From contig NZ_CP018620.1 in the NCBI RefSeq assembly GCF_001908275.1, positions 5,394,001-5,458,000 of the forward strand: a stretch of DNA of 64,000 nucleotides, written 5' to 3'. Numbering within the stretch: position 1 is the stretch's first letter; every line of letters begins with the position of its first letter. The notes below the pieces were generated by a model. The model worked only from the letters and a program-made list of their open reading frames with translations, ran no database searches and had not been told where the DNA came from. Shown here piece after piece: positions 16,380 to 25,867 of the stretch. The stretch comes from Paenibacillus xylanexedens. GTDB lineage: Bacteria; Bacillota; Bacilli; Paenibacillales; Paenibacillaceae. Made by a program: the position numbers and the translations under genes.

Positions 16380-17160
16380 TGAATTCTTTGACCTTACCGC
16401 GACTTACAGGTACTTCAGCCTCCAGATCGCGCAGACGGAGCAGATACGTATTGTTAAACCAAGGTACAATTTCACGGATTTGCGACAGATTTACGACGTA
16501 CGAACGGTGGCAGCGAAAGAACGTATCCTGTGGCAGTCGGCTGTGAAAATCCGATATGCTCACTGGCATGGTGAACTCCCCATTTTTGGTATATACCTTC
16601 GTCACTTTCTCTTGTGCTTCCGCATAGTAGATATCTGCCGTATCCGTAACAATAATATTGTCATTCCGCAGCAGATTAATTCTTCTGTCCGTATGGGAAT
16701 TCGTATCTCGTTCTCGTACCAGTTCACCATACGCAGCAGATCCATCCGCCGTAGGGGCTGGTACATCCTCAACATGTTGCTCCACCGGCGCATGATCACG
16801 TTTGAATGCAAGTTCCAGCTTATGGAGCATTGCAGCAATTCGTTTCTCGTCATACGGCTTCAGAATATAATCAAACGCCTCCAACTCAAAGGCTTCCGCT
16901 GCATGTTCCTTATACGCCGTAGTAAATACAATGTAGGGTTTCGTTGCAAACTTCCCAATATGATGGGCCAGCATCATACCGTCCAGCGAGGGAATATTGA
17001 TATCGAGAAAAATAACATCTACTTCTTGTTCCTGCAAAAACTTCAGTACATCCAGCCCATCTTCAAGGCGGTCCACCACTTCAATCTGACTATGTTCCTG
17101 GATTAAATAATTCAATTCCTCACTTGCCAGAATCTCATCTTCCACAATAAGAGCTCTCAT
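16360..17160 (-). CDS. LytTR-family response regulator
   Basis: 266 aa. Receiver domain 1-120 with acid pair VEDE, phospho-acceptor Asp in VIFLDINIP (about 53), TTAYKEH and LKPYD. After a linker rich in acidic and Ala residues comes a LytTR DNA-binding domain (about 160-266) with FFRCHRSYVVNLSQI and VSRGKVKEFRQLM. Resembles YpdB/BtsR. Starts 10 bp after the sensor kinase stop, so the two form an operon; the likely target is the next gene, the MFS transporter. Confidence 0.9.
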   Translation of the reverse strand: MRALIVEDEILASEELNYLIQEHSQIEVVDRLEDGLDVLKFLQEQEVDVIFLDINIPSLDGMMLAHHIGKFATKPYIVFTTAYKEHAAEAFELEAFDYILKPYDEKRIAAMLHKLELAFKRDHAPVEQHVEDVPAPTADGSAAYGELVRERDTNSHTDRRINLLRNDNIIVTDTADIYYAEAQEKVTKVYTKNGEFTMPVSISDFHSRLPQDTFFRCHRSYVVNLSQIREIVPWFNNTYLLRLRDLEAEVPVSRGKVKEFRQLMRI

Positions 17161-17170
17161 TGATCCATCA

Positions 17171-18838
17171 TCACCTTGTTACGACATCTCCTTTGGGCAC
17201 ATCAAATAAAATATCGGTTCCTTGTTCCAGCCTAGTAATGGTTACACCTTGTCCGTAGATAAGCTTGACCCGGCGATGCACATTATATAGCCCGATCTGG
17301 TTACCAGGCATACGGTCGTGGTAGACACGTTCAATAATATCTGCACTGATGCCTGCTCCTGTATCACTGACACTGATTCGCACAAACTCCGGATAATCCT
17401 GTACCCGTATTCGAACAGTCCCGGGTCCTTTGACCTTGAGAATGCCATGAATAATTGCATTTTCCACGAGCGGCTGGATGACAAGGCTCGGAATATGCAC
17501 CGCGACCTCATCAATCTCATAGATCACGTTAAGTCGGCTGCCAAAGCGAGCTTTCTCAATCTCCACATAATTACGGACCTGCTCCAGTTCCTTATGAATA
17601 TCAATTAACTCATCCGACAGCTCCAGATTATAACGCATGTACCCGGATAGATTCACAATCAACTCCCGCGCTCGATCCGGTTTGGTTCGGATGGATGAAG
17701 CAATCGCATTTAACGCATTAAACAGAAAATGAGGATGAATGGTTGTCTGTAGCGCACGCAGCTCTGCTTTGTTGGCAGCAGCCTTGATCTCTTCTACCCG
17801 CGATACTTCCATCTGAGTTGAGATGATCTGCGATAAACCTACAGCCATCGTTTGCAAAGGATACGTAATTTTGTACGCTTTGCGATAATAGATTTTGAGC
17901 GCACCTGTAATGTCTCCTCGTTCTTTGAGCGGAATGATTAACAGCGAGTGGATATCGGGTGTTTTTTCATCAATCACATCATTACTGATCGTAATCTCCC
18001 CGCTGGATATCGTCTTCTTGGTCATCTCACTTATAATTTCATTACCGATATGATATCGTTCCTCACCAAATCCTACATAAGCCAGTACATTCCGGGTATC
18101 CGTAATTGCAACCGCATCGGCCTGAATATCCTCCTGAATAATCCGGCAAATTTTGCGCAGAGAATCCTCATCAATCGAACGGAAATACGGCAAGGTTTTG
18201 TTTGCAATCTCCAGTGCTAGCTTCGCCTGACGAGCCGCAATCATTTCCTTTTCCCCTTCAACACTCTGCACCAAGAGCACAATTAGCCCAATGTTGACTT
18301 CACCCAGAATCATAGGCAGCGCAATCTTCGAAACAATGTCGGCACCCAGTGGATCGGGATAGGAAAATAACAGAATCAATAACATCGTGAGTGCTTCACA
18401 GATCATTCCAGCACCAATACCGATAATCCATCGCTTGGGCTTGGGCGTGTACTTATGTATATATACGGAGACCAGACCCGCCAGGATACTTGTGATCAGA
18501 CACGGTATAGCTGTGACTCCATCCATATCAATCAAATACCGATGTACCCCTGAAACAATACCCGTAATAATACCCACAGGCGCTCCGAACAAAATACCAC
18601 CCGATAACACGGCGATGATCCGTACATTCACCAGTGAACCTTCAACATTAATGCCCGTATATGTCCCGAAAATGGCAAAAGCACAGAATAACAAGGTAAC
18701 CGCAATAGACTCCTGCCACCTTAATTTCCCCTTTTGCAGAATCTGCCTAAACCTTGGCACCCTCGACAGAAAGAATAAAAATATAATCAACAGCGCCGCC
18801 CGTTCAAATAAACCCAGCAGCATCGTAAACATCTCCAA
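17171..18838 (-). CDS. LytS-family sensor histidine kinase (5TM-LYT, GAF)
   Basis: 555 aa counted from a TTG at 18838 that has GTGGAGGAAG in front; an ATG two codons on is the alternative, and the frame stays open upstream without a ribosome site. N-terminal 5TM-LYT membrane sensor (residues about 1-165, including [19 protein letters not shown]), a GAF domain (about 200-340), then a His_kinase domain with the phospho-acceptor [12 protein letters not shown] and an ATPase domain with VENAIIHG and DTGAGIS. Related to BtsS/YpdA, which sense extracellular pyruvate. The ligand here is inferred from the neighbouring carrier. Confidence 0.88.
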   Translation of the reverse strand: MEMFTMLLGLFERAALLIIFLFFLSRVPRFRQILQKGKLRWQESIAVTLLFCAFAIFGTYTGINVEGSLVNVRIIAVLSGGILFGAPVGIITGIVSGVHRYLIDMDGVTAIPCLITSILAGLVSVYIHKYTPKPKRWIIGIGAGMICEALTMLLILLFSYPDPLGADIVSKIALPMILGEVNIGLIVLLVQSVEGEKEMIAARQAKLALEIANKTLPYFRSIDEDSLRKICRIIQEDIQADAVAITDTRNVLAYVGFGEERYHIGNEIISEMTKKTISSGEITISNDVIDEKTPDIHSLLIIPLKERGDITGALKIYYRKAYKITYPLQTMAVGLSQIISTQMEVSRVEEIKAAANKAELRALQTTIHPHFLFNALNAIASSIRTKPDRARELIVNLSGYMRYNLELSDELIDIHKELEQVRNYVEIEKARFGSRLNVIYEIDEVAVHIPSLVIQPLVENAIIHGILKVKGPGTVRIRVQDYPEFVRISVSDTGAGISADIIERVYHDRMPGNQIGLYNVHRRVKLIYGQGVTITRLEQGTDILFDVPKGDVVTR

Positions 18839-19144
18839 TCGTACTTCCTCCACATCTGTTTGAAAAATAAAATGCATACCGACACAGCCACGCCTTTTTG
18901 ACATAACTTCAAGGACATTAATCCATAAGGCTAGTACGTTCGTATGAAACAGTTTACCGCTCCCCCCAGAGGAAAGCAAAGTCCATCCTGTGAAAAAAAT
19001 TCTACAGGACTACACCAAGTATGCATATGATAGTTCATCCTTTAACTTCCATGAAAATGTCCGACTCCAGAAAAACCTATGTTATAATCAGTTGTCATGT
19101 TATTCCAATTATTCAATGAAATTAATACAGAAAGGTGTTCATAC
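18839..19144. other. 306-bp divergent intergenic region
   Basis: Carries the leader of the sensor kinase (leftward) and the promoter of the small membrane protein (rightward, TATAAT at 19083-19088). No clear leftward promoter, operator or repeat was recognised. Confidence 0.4.
19083..19088 (+). promoter_or_regulatory. -10 element of the small membrane protein gene
   Basis: Perfect TATAAT preceded by GT; the -35 region (CCGACT at 17 bp) is poor. It lies 57 bp before the ATG at 19145. Confidence 0.4.
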
Positions 19145-19411
19145 ATGCTTGCCATTCTACTTTTAGGTTTGCTTCTGTTTTTTATTCTTCTATGGCTCAC
19201 CATTTATTGTGTCGCCAGACGATCCAAGGATCCTGAACGATCAACAAAGCTTGTCCTACAAATTATTTTATTTATTTCAATCCTAATTTTAATTGTACAG
19301 GACTACATTCTAAAAGAAGATCCTTATAACAGCACTATAATTGTAGTTCTACTCATAACCTTAATATTCATCAGCTCTTTTCAAGATAAAAGCAAGAGTA
19401 CCAAAAGATAA
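19145..19411 (+). CDS. Small membrane protein of unknown function
   Basis: 88 aa from the ATG at 19145, chosen for AGAAAGGTG 6-7 nt upstream. It has two or three hydrophobic helices (MLAILLLGLLLFFILLWLTI; LVLQIILFISILILIVQDYI; IIVVLLITLIFISSF) split by a basic loop RRSKDPERSTK and a basic C-terminus. It is more AT-rich than its neighbours, which may mean later acquisition. I do not recognise the family. A strong terminator follows. Confidence 0.6.
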   Translation: MLAILLLGLLLFFILLWLTIYCVARRSKDPERSTKLVLQIILFISILILIVQDYILKEDPYNSTIIVVLLITLIFISSFQDKSKSTKR

Positions 19412-19470
19412 AAATACATATAAACACAATTTAAAGCCCCACTAAATTCTCTATAGCATGCCTTCACCAC

Positions 19471-19522
19471 AAAAAAGGGTGTTCCATCATGTCATACATG
19501 ACTAATGGAACACCCCTTCTTA
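19471..19522 (+). terminator. Bidirectional terminator
   Basis: GGGTGTTCCAT and ATGGAACACCC form an 11-bp stem with a second inner stem TCATGT / ACATGA. A run of A lies on the left side and TTCTT on the right side, so it can act on both strands. Confidence 0.8.
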
Positions 19523-19558
19523 ATTACCAAACAATCATTCGATGTAATTTGGTTTTTA

Positions 19559-19742
19559 TAAAATGAACTCCAGCTACACAACAACGGAGAGTGCAGAACC
19601 AATCTGAAGAAGCGAAGCGTGCGCCTTTATCCCCGGATTTTACCCTTTAGAAAAGGGAATCAAAAAAATCCGGGGATAACAGCGATCGGAAGATGGTACT
19701 GCACTCGGAGTGGTCACGTGTAACACCCTGTAGTTCATTTTA
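19559..19742 (-). repeat. Long-hairpin repeat family A, copy 3 (inverted orientation)
   Basis: Ends TAAAATGAACT and AGTTCATTTTA, an exact 11-bp inverse. The second stem is GAGTGCAG / CTGCACTC with ACCA / TGGT; other copies have GACAG / CTGTC here, so both sides changed together. The core is a perfect TTATCCCCGGATTT / AAATCCGGGGATAA. It carries the conserved GAAGAAGCGAAGCGTGCGC strand in the reverse sense. Confidence 0.85.
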
Positions 19743-19767
19743 CCCCACCCAACATTACATAGAATCC

Positions 19768-20055
19768 CTACCTAAACATCCCCCACAGCTTAATCAAATG
19801 AAACGTATTGTTCGGATCAATCTTCTGCGCGAGTACAAACGCAACAAACTGCTCCTCCTGCGCCGGAGAGAAATTCTCATTCATAATGACAGCGGAAGAC
19901 TTGACCAACCTTCTGACCTTGGCCTTATCTTGCAGATCAGACTTGGTCACGCCATCAATCAACTTTTTGATACGCTCTTTGACAGCGGGATTTTTCATCT
20001 TTAATTTGATCCGCTCCACCAGCTGCGGACTAATTCCATATTGTTGATAACCCAA
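19768..20055 (-). CDS. SpoVIF-like sporulation protein
   Basis: 95 aa from a TTG at 20055 that follows GGGAGGTG by 9 nt; the frame continues 11 codons upstream, but there the ribosome site would be internal. Small and basic with helices SPQLVERIKLKMKNPAVKERIKKLI and KAKVRRLVKSSAVIMNENFSPAQEEQFVAFVL cut at a conserved DLQDK. It resembles the stage VI sporulation protein F (YjcC) family, needed for proper spore coat assembly. The similarity is judged by eye, so the family call is moderate. A monocistronic leftward gene. Confidence 0.55.
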   Translation of the reverse strand: MGYQQYGISPQLVERIKLKMKNPAVKERIKKLIDGVTKSDLQDKAKVRRLVKSSAVIMNENFSPAQEEQFVAFVLAQKIDPNNTFHLIKLWGMFR

Positions 20056-20170
20056 AACGTATAGCACCTCCCAAAAGAATGAACTCACTTCTTATTCATA
20101 TGTCGGGAGGGCTTGTACACTTGTCTTTTTTTACAAAGGTAATACGAAAAACCCGCTATTATGGCAAGCT

Positions 20171-22216
20171 TTAGTCAATCAGATCACCCTTGAATACTTG
20201 CTGTTGCTGTAGGAAATCACGCAGAGGTGCATAGTCCATGGAGGTCCAGAAAGTCGCATCCTCAATTAAGTGGGTCACGTCATCTCTGGCCTGTTCCAGC
20301 ACAGCAAAATCAGCAACCATATCGGCAAGACGGAATTCAGGTAGTCCGCTCTGTTTGGTACCAAAGAAATCACCCGGACCCCGGAGATCCAGGTCACGCC
20401 GGGATACCTCGAATCCATCCTCCGTTTCCGTCATGACCTTCATGCGTTCCTGTCCAACCTCCGTCTTGGGATCAGCAATGAGTACACAATAGGAAGCATG
20501 CGCACCACGACCGACCCGACCACGAAGCTGATGCAGCTGGGAGAGACCGAAACGGTCCGCGTCCATAATGACCATCAACGTGGCATTTGGCACATCGACC
20601 CCGACCTCGACAACGGTGGTGGAGACAAGCAACTGAATATCATTGCTATAGAAGTCCCGCATCATCTCTTCTTTCTCCGCAGCCGTCATCCGTCCATGCA
20701 GCAGACCTACACGATATTTCGGAAAGTTCTGCTGCATCTGCACATGCAGATCAATGGCATTCTGCACATCCAGTTTCTCCGACTCTTCAATAAGCGGACA
20801 GATTAGATAGGCCTGACGGCCCTGATCCACTTCTCTGGAGATAAACCCGAGCACCCGCTCCATCATATCGTGCTTAACCCAATACGTAGAGATGGGAATC
20901 CGTCCCTTCGGACGTTCCGAGATCGTGGATACTTCAATATCCCCAAAAGCCGTAATCGCAAGTGTCCGCGGAATTGGCGTAGCCGTCATCGTTAACACAT
21001 CCGGATTATATCCTTTGCGTCGTAAAACGCTGCGCTGATTCACCCCGAAGCGATGCTGCTCGTCCGTCACCACAAGACCCAGATCACGGAAGAAAACATC
21101 TTCCTGAATCAGGGCGTGTGTACCCACCACGATATCAATCATGCCCATTTGCAACGAGGCGATCAGATCTTTACGTTTGCGTCCATTTACACTGCCCGTT
21201 AACAGCCCTACGGTTACCCCAAACGGTTCAAACAGCTTTTGCAGTGACCGCATATGCTGCTCCGCCAGAATCTCTGTAGGCACCATCAGAGCCCCTTGGA
21301 ACCCAGATCGAACAGTCGTGTATAGCGCAATTGCTGCAATAACCGTTTTACCCGATCCGACATCACCCTGCAATAACCGGTTCATTGCATAGGGCGAACG
21401 CATATCACGCAGAATTTCAAGCTCCACCTTTTTCTGAGCATCTGTTAATTCAAAAGGTAAACTGCGTACAAACTCACGGATTGTCGTATTGTCCGTGGTA
21501 TGCACCACACCATCCATGCGATTCCGGTTGAGCGCGCGATACGCCTGCATTTTCAACTGGAACAGAAACAGCTCCTCATACACCATCCGCTGTCTAGCCT
21601 GTTGACCTTCCCGGTTGTCCTGTGGACGATGAATTCCTGCAATCGCCTGCTTGCGTGGCATCAAGCTGTATTTCTTCATCAAGGACTGAGGCAAAATCTC
21701 AGGAATCATATCTCCGAATTGGATTAATCCCTGATTGATCGTTTTCCGCATCCATTGTTGCGTCAGCTTGCCGGTTACCGAATATACAGGTTGAAGTGTA
21801 CCTGAACGCCCATCGCCTTTATCGGGGAACTCCGAGTCAGTCACTGTCATCTGCATGCGTTTTTGTTCCCATTTTCCCGTAATCACAATCTCCCGATTGG
21901 GGGTAAGCTGTTCTTTGAGGAAATGGCGATTGAACCAGGTGGCTGTAATCATCCACTCTTCCGTCATGATCTTACAGGTGAGACGAGACTTTTTACCGTA
22001 TCGCTGTAATACAGGAATACCCATCACCTGTCCCTGGACCGTAATCTTGTCCCCATCCTTCACTTCACTAAGTGAACGCAGACGATAATCCTCGTAACGG
22101 AACGGATAATATTCAAGCAGGTCTTTAACAGTAGAGATGCCAAAGGCGTGAAGCTCTCCCTCTTTGAGAGCACTCACGCCGTTAATTTGCTTAACTGATA
22201 TTTCTTCCAATTTCAT
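20171..22216 (-). CDS. recG: ATP-dependent DNA helicase RecG
   Basis: 681 aa, normal for RecG. Start chosen at MKLEEISVKQINGVS (ATG 22216, GAGGG upstream). Wedge/OB domain about 60-150 (GDKITVQGQVMGIPVLQRYG), Walker A GDVGSGKTVIA near 285, DEQH box VTDEQHRFGVNQR, TATPIPRTLAITAFGD, and the C-terminal QLHQLRGRVGRG with the TRG segment. Unwinds Holliday junctions and reverses stalled forks. It follows the degV-type gene by 10 bp. Confidence 0.96.
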   Translation of the reverse strand: MKLEEISVKQINGVSALKEGELHAFGISTVKDLLEYYPFRYEDYRLRSLSEVKDGDKITVQGQVMGIPVLQRYGKKSRLTCKIMTEEWMITATWFNRHFLKEQLTPNREIVITGKWEQKRMQMTVTDSEFPDKGDGRSGTLQPVYSVTGKLTQQWMRKTINQGLIQFGDMIPEILPQSLMKKYSLMPRKQAIAGIHRPQDNREGQQARQRMVYEELFLFQLKMQAYRALNRNRMDGVVHTTDNTTIREFVRSLPFELTDAQKKVELEILRDMRSPYAMNRLLQGDVGSGKTVIAAIALYTTVRSGFQGALMVPTEILAEQHMRSLQKLFEPFGVTVGLLTGSVNGRKRKDLIASLQMGMIDIVVGTHALIQEDVFFRDLGLVVTDEQHRFGVNQRSVLRRKGYNPDVLTMTATPIPRTLAITAFGDIEVSTISERPKGRIPISTYWVKHDMMERVLGFISREVDQGRQAYLICPLIEESEKLDVQNAIDLHVQMQQNFPKYRVGLLHGRMTAAEKEEMMRDFYSNDIQLLVSTTVVEVGVDVPNATLMVIMDADRFGLSQLHQLRGRVGRGAHASYCVLIADPKTEVGQERMKVMTETEDGFEVSRRDLDLRGPGDFFGTKQSGLPEFRLADMVADFAVLEQARDDVTHLIEDATFWTSMDYAPLRDFLQQQQVFKGDLID

Positions 22217-22226
22217 GTCTAATCCC

Positions 22227-23090
22227 TCATTCCGGAACAGGCCACATAAAGATCGCAATGACACCAGGTCCAACATGGCTGCCTACAACGGCTCCAATAT
22301 TGGTATAGACCACTTCATTCAGTGTAAAATGACCACGCAGCTGCTCTGCACAAGCGATCGCTGATCCCGGGTCAGCGGTATGACCTACCGCCAGGTTCAC
22401 CCGTTTGCCTGCAAGATCCTTCTGGAACAGCTCAATAATGCGTGCCATTGCTTTTTTATGACCTCTGACTTTCTCAACTGCGTAGATAACGCCTTCTTCA
22501 TCAATAGACAGGATCGGCTTAATGTTAAGCAACGTTCCCAAGATGGCTGAAGCTTTGCCAATCCGGCCGCCTTTTTGCAGATACTCAAGGGTATCCACGA
22601 GAAAGAACAATTTACGAGATTTTTGCATCCCTTCAATAGCAGCAGCGATTTCGACTGCTGACTTGCCCTGTTCGGCAAGTTCAGCAGCCTGTACCACCAT
22701 TAGACCGTATCCATACGATGCTGACTTCGAATCCAGCACGGTGATGTCACCCTCACGCTCCAGCAAAGACTTGCCAAGCATGGCCGATTGATAGGTACCA
22801 CTCATGCCGGATGACAGGTGGATCGATACAATCGGGCGTTCCGGGTTCTCATCAAGCAATGCTTGGTACACATTCATGAAATCGGTTGGAGATGGCTGTG
22901 AAGTTGTAGGCAACACCGATACCTTCTTCAACTTTTCGTAGAACTGTTCCGAAGTCAGATCAACGCCATCTGCATAGGTCTCTTCACCGAACAGAAGGCG
23001 CAGCGGAACAATGTGAATCCCGTATTTGCGAATGAGTTCTTCGGGAATATCCGCCGTACTGTCTGTTACAATCGCAACCTTGTGGCTCAT
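22227..23090 (-). CDS. DegV-family fatty-acid-binding protein (FakB-like)
   Basis: 287 aa. Opens with VAIVTDSTADIPEELI, the DegV hallmark, then VLPTTSQPSPTDF and SIHLSSGMSGTYQSA, where the TSQPS Thr/Ser binds the fatty-acid carboxyl in FakB proteins. In this family the protein presents a fatty acid to FakA for phosphorylation. The fakA gene lies immediately upstream on the same strand (76 bp, with a small palindrome between), so a fakA-fakB operon is likely. Confidence 0.9.
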   Translation of the reverse strand: MSHKVAIVTDSTADIPEELIRKYGIHIVPLRLLFGEETYADGVDLTSEQFYEKLKKVSVLPTTSQPSPTDFMNVYQALLDENPERPIVSIHLSSGMSGTYQSAMLGKSLLEREGDITVLDSKSASYGYGLMVVQAAELAEQGKSAVEIAAAIEGMQKSRKLFFLVDTLEYLQKGGRIGKASAILGTLLNIKPILSIDEEGVIYAVEKVRGHKKAMARIIELFQKDLAGKRVNLAVGHTADPGSAIACAEQLRGHFTLNEVVYTNIGAVVGSHVGPGVIAIFMWPVPE

Positions 23091-23127
23091 GACTCTCCTC
23101 CTCTTCGCTAGAGTGCTATAAGTACAT

Positions 23128-23158
23128 GTTCAAAAAGTCAACCAGAGACTTTTTGAAC
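23128..23158. repeat. Repeat family B, minimal copy (12-bp arms, 7-nt loop)
   Basis: GTTCAAAAAGTC and GACTTTTTGAAC are exact inverses around AACCAGA. It consists of nothing but the terminal repeats of the copy at 651-853. It lies between fakA and the degV-type gene and could act as a transcript hairpin there. Confidence 0.7.
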
Positions 23159-23166
23159 AACCTTTA

Positions 23167-24978
23167 TTAGGACTCTACGGAGAACAAATAATAATACACA
23201 GGCTGTCCTCCAAGATGTACCTCTACCTCAGCATCAGGATACTGTACTTCAAGCCATGCAGCGAGGGCAGCAGTAACCTCAGGGTCAGCTTCGTCCCCTT
23301 CAAGGATCGTCACCACTTCATCTCCACTCTCCATCATCTGTTTGAGCAGACCTTCACATGCTTGAAGCATGGTTTCATCCGTCGCTACAATTTTGGAGTT
23401 ATGAATACCTATATAGTGCCCCGCCTTAATATCTAATTCATCATATTGCGTATCACGAACCGCATGAGTCACTTGACCGGACTGTACCCGGCTGATGGCC
23501 TCCAACATTTGATCACGGTTTGTTTCCGCAGACTCATCTTCCTGGAAAGCAAAGGCAGCAGCCATCCCCTGTGGAATGGTCTTGCTTGGAATAACCGTAA
23601 TCCGGCGCTCATCTTCAAGCAATTCACGAGCCTGCTCCGCAGCCAGTACAATATTCGAGTTATTCGGGAGTATAAATACCTGCTCCGCAGCAATGGAACG
23701 AACGGCTTTCACAAAATCCTCAGTACTCGGATTCATCGTCTGTCCACCGGACAGAACAACATCAACGCCAAGACTTTGGAAAATCTCTGCAATACCGTCA
23801 CCGGAGGATACCGCAATAAAACCATACGGTGCCATCTCATCTGCTGGAAGCACAGCCTCTTCCATACTGCGCGCTGCCTCAGGTGGAATGTCTGCAAACA
23901 ATTCAGGTGATGGAGCAATGTCCATGCCTGCTGTCAGGAGATCCCGATGCTGTTCACGCATATTGAGAATATGAATCTGTGTAATCTCACCATAATGCAG
24001 CGCCAAGTTTAATACATCGCCTGGTGTCTTGGAATGGACATGAACTTTGATGACTTCATCATCGGCAATGATGATGATCGAATCCCCATTAACTGACAAC
24101 GCTTTCCGGAATGCTTCGTCATCAAATGCCACTCCTGCGTTCTCTCCAAGCTCACGATTAATGAAGAATTCCATATCATACAGGAATTCAATATCTTCCG
24201 TTTCCAGTCTCGCCTGAGCAGACAATGGCATCTCTGGTGCAATCACCTGCTGCTGTGCAGGCTTCTTGATATCCACTTCTGTCGGTGCAGCCGGTTTCAA
24301 AGCAGATGCTGCCACGGATGGGGTTACTTCTTTGTTCAGTGAAGTACGACTCCCTCCGTCACTTTGCAGCAATACTTCCATAAAGCCCTCGTAGATATAT
24401 ACAAGCCCCTGACCACCTGAATCCACAACACCAACCTGTTTCAGTACAGGCAGTAATTCCGGAGTCATTGCCAGTGCTTCTTTTGCTTTTAACAAAACTT
24501 CATTCATTAATTCAGTAATATCATTCGTCCGTCTTGCGTAGTAGTTGGCATGTTTCGCCGCTTCCTTGGCTACGGTAAGAATGGTCCCTTCAACGGGCTT
24601 TACGACTGCTTTGTAAGCTGCGTCAACACCGTTCTGCAGGGCTGCTGCAAATTGGAGCGTATTCAGTTCCTCATAGGGAGCAGCTGAACGACTAAAACCA
24701 CGGAACAATTGCGACAGAATAACTCCTGAATTCCCCCGTGCGCCCATAAGCAGGCCTTTCGATAGAATACCGGCAGCTTCGCCGATGGAGGCAGAACTTT
24801 TTCTTTTAATCTCTGCGACTCCTGCACTCATTGTCAAATTCATGTTCGTTCCCGTGTCACCATCCGGCACAGGGAAAACATTCAGGGAATTGACGTGCTC
24901 TGCATGCTGTCCAAGTTGTTCCGCTCCGGCAAGTACCATTGCGGTGAAATCTGTTCCATTTAAAGAACGTATACTCAA
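23167..24978 (-). CDS. fakA: Fatty acid kinase FakA (DAK2 domain, YloV)
   Basis: 603 aa from a TTG at 24978, which follows AGGAAGGGG by 9 nt; the frame runs 22 codons further up without a ribosome site. The N-terminal DAK2 domain (about 1-205) has NVFPVPDGDTGTNMN and MGARGNSGVILSQL. Next is an Ala/Pro-rich linker, then the middle and C-terminal domains of the DAK2/YloV family (about 245-603). It phosphorylates fatty acids held by FakB proteins so that exogenous fatty acid enters phospholipid synthesis. The DegV-type partner follows in the same direction. Confidence 0.92.
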   Translation of the reverse strand: MSIRSLNGTDFTAMVLAGAEQLGQHAEHVNSLNVFPVPDGDTGTNMNLTMSAGVAEIKRKSSASIGEAAGILSKGLLMGARGNSGVILSQLFRGFSRSAAPYEELNTLQFAAALQNGVDAAYKAVVKPVEGTILTVAKEAAKHANYYARRTNDITELMNEVLLKAKEALAMTPELLPVLKQVGVVDSGGQGLVYIYEGFMEVLLQSDGGSRTSLNKEVTPSVAASALKPAAPTEVDIKKPAQQQVIAPEMPLSAQARLETEDIEFLYDMEFFINRELGENAGVAFDDEAFRKALSVNGDSIIIIADDEVIKVHVHSKTPGDVLNLALHYGEITQIHILNMREQHRDLLTAGMDIAPSPELFADIPPEAARSMEEAVLPADEMAPYGFIAVSSGDGIAEIFQSLGVDVVLSGGQTMNPSTEDFVKAVRSIAAEQVFILPNNSNIVLAAEQARELLEDERRITVIPSKTIPQGMAAAFAFQEDESAETNRDQMLEAISRVQSGQVTHAVRDTQYDELDIKAGHYIGIHNSKIVATDETMLQACEGLLKQMMESGDEVVTILEGDEADPEVTAALAAWLEVQYPDAEVEVHLGGQPVYYYLFSVES

Positions 24979-25044
24979 GTGAGAATTCCCCTTCCTAGCT
25001 TGATACACGAACACCTTGCACCAAGATGTGTCTGGTCTGTTCAT

Positions 25045-25400
25045 GCGCTAACGCGGACTGCGTTATTCTTCGTCCATACCTTGTCCGGCACAGGCATACA
25101 ATACAACATGTCAGCCGGATTAACGGTCTGGGCGGCCGGGCTACCAATATCCTGCACTCTCTGCACCCCTAACTTCGGGGCATACGGATATGCACCGGTA
25201 TCAAGAGCCGGCATGAATGCCGCATGGAGACTGGTGCCAATGATGGAATGCCGCAGCTCACAGCGTTGCCAAAAAGCAGACCACCGACCTCTAAGTACGG
25301 TTTATTCTCCGACTTCCTCGCGGCAACAGCCTGTTCACCACTGTATTATGGACTACTCAACATTGTACTATATTAGACAGGAGAAATAAATAAAGTTTTT
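25045..25400. other. Unassigned stretch upstream of fakA
   Basis: In related genomes an asp23-type gene usually precedes fakA, but nothing like it is readable here. On the minus strand one frame stays open for about 90 codons and stops in the TGA of the ATGA at 25044, without a credible start; its translation (for example GAYPYAPKLGVQRVQDIG) is not recognised. A weak leftward promoter may be TTTATT, 17 bp, TACAAT just upstream of it. I assign no gene. Confidence 0.4.
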
Positions 25401-25407
25401 GGATCAG

Positions 25408-25437
25408 TTGACGAAGCTTTTTTAATTATGATATTAT
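25408..25437 (+). promoter_or_regulatory. Promoter of rpmB
   Basis: TTGACG (25408-25413), 18-bp spacer, TATTAT (25432-25437). It gives an rpmB leader of about 170 nt. Confidence 0.65.
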
Positions 25438-25439
25438 AT

Positions 25440-25615
25440 TCAAGTATTGTTTTATGCAGGTTAAGTAATGGAAATGATCCGGTTCATGCCGGCTTAAACA
25501 ACGCCATTAGCTACTGAAACCTGATCTTTATGATCAGGAAGAACAATTTAGTCCTTATGGAATGACTTTTCGTTTCTGAAGGCAACTGGTTATTTTAGGA
25601 TAGGAGGTGTAATCT
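25440..25615 (+). promoter_or_regulatory. Long 5' leader of rpmB with hairpin
   Basis: About 170 nt of untranslated leader. It contains the perfect stem CCTGATC / GATCAGG (25520-25538) with loop TTTAT, and ends with the strong ribosome site AGGAGGTG. A control element for L28 synthesis is possible, but I do not recognise a known ribosomal-protein leader motif. Confidence 0.4.
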
Positions 25616-25804
25616 ATGTCTCGCAAATGTTATGTGACAGGTAAGAAACCGGGCACCGGTAACCACGTATCCCACGCTAACAACCGTAACCGTCGTACTT
25701 GGGGCGTAAACGTTCAGAAGGTCCGCATTCTCGTTGACGGCAAACCAAAACGTGTATACGTAAGCACCCGTGCACTGAAAGCCGGTAAAGTGACTCGCGT
25801 ATAA
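25616..25804 (+). CDS. rpmB: 50S ribosomal protein L28
   Basis: 62 aa, very basic. Starts [20 protein letters not shown] and has the [13 protein letters not shown] and [10 protein letters not shown] stretches of L28. It lacks zinc-ribbon CxxC pairs, so it is the Cys-poor form. Runs against all surrounding genes, as rpmB does in B. subtilis between spoVM and the fakA (yloV) region. Confidence 0.97.
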   Translation: MSRKCYVTGKKPGTGNHVSHANNRNRRTWGVNVQKVRILVDGKPKRVYVSTRALKAGKVTRV

Positions 25805-25834
25805 TCACGCAAAGCTACTATAAATCGGGTAAGC

Positions 25835-25867
25835 AAAAAGCACCTTGTTCCTTGCAGGTGCTTTTTT
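25835..25867 (+). terminator. rpmB terminator
   Basis: AAAAAGCACCT and AGGTGCTTTTTT pair perfectly around a 10-nt loop, with T and A tracts on the two sides. Confidence 0.9.

Larger units (their letters stand above)
19412..19767. other. 356-bp convergent intergenic region
   Basis: Lies between the 3' ends of two convergent genes. It contains a strong bidirectional terminator (19471-19522) and repeat family A copy 3 (19559-19742). Nothing else was seen. Confidence 0.7.

Noticed and set aside
16297..17106. Plus-strand open frame of 269 codons opposite the LytTR regulator
   Set aside because: Shadow of the response-regulator gene; composition rich in Arg, Ile and His without domain motifs.
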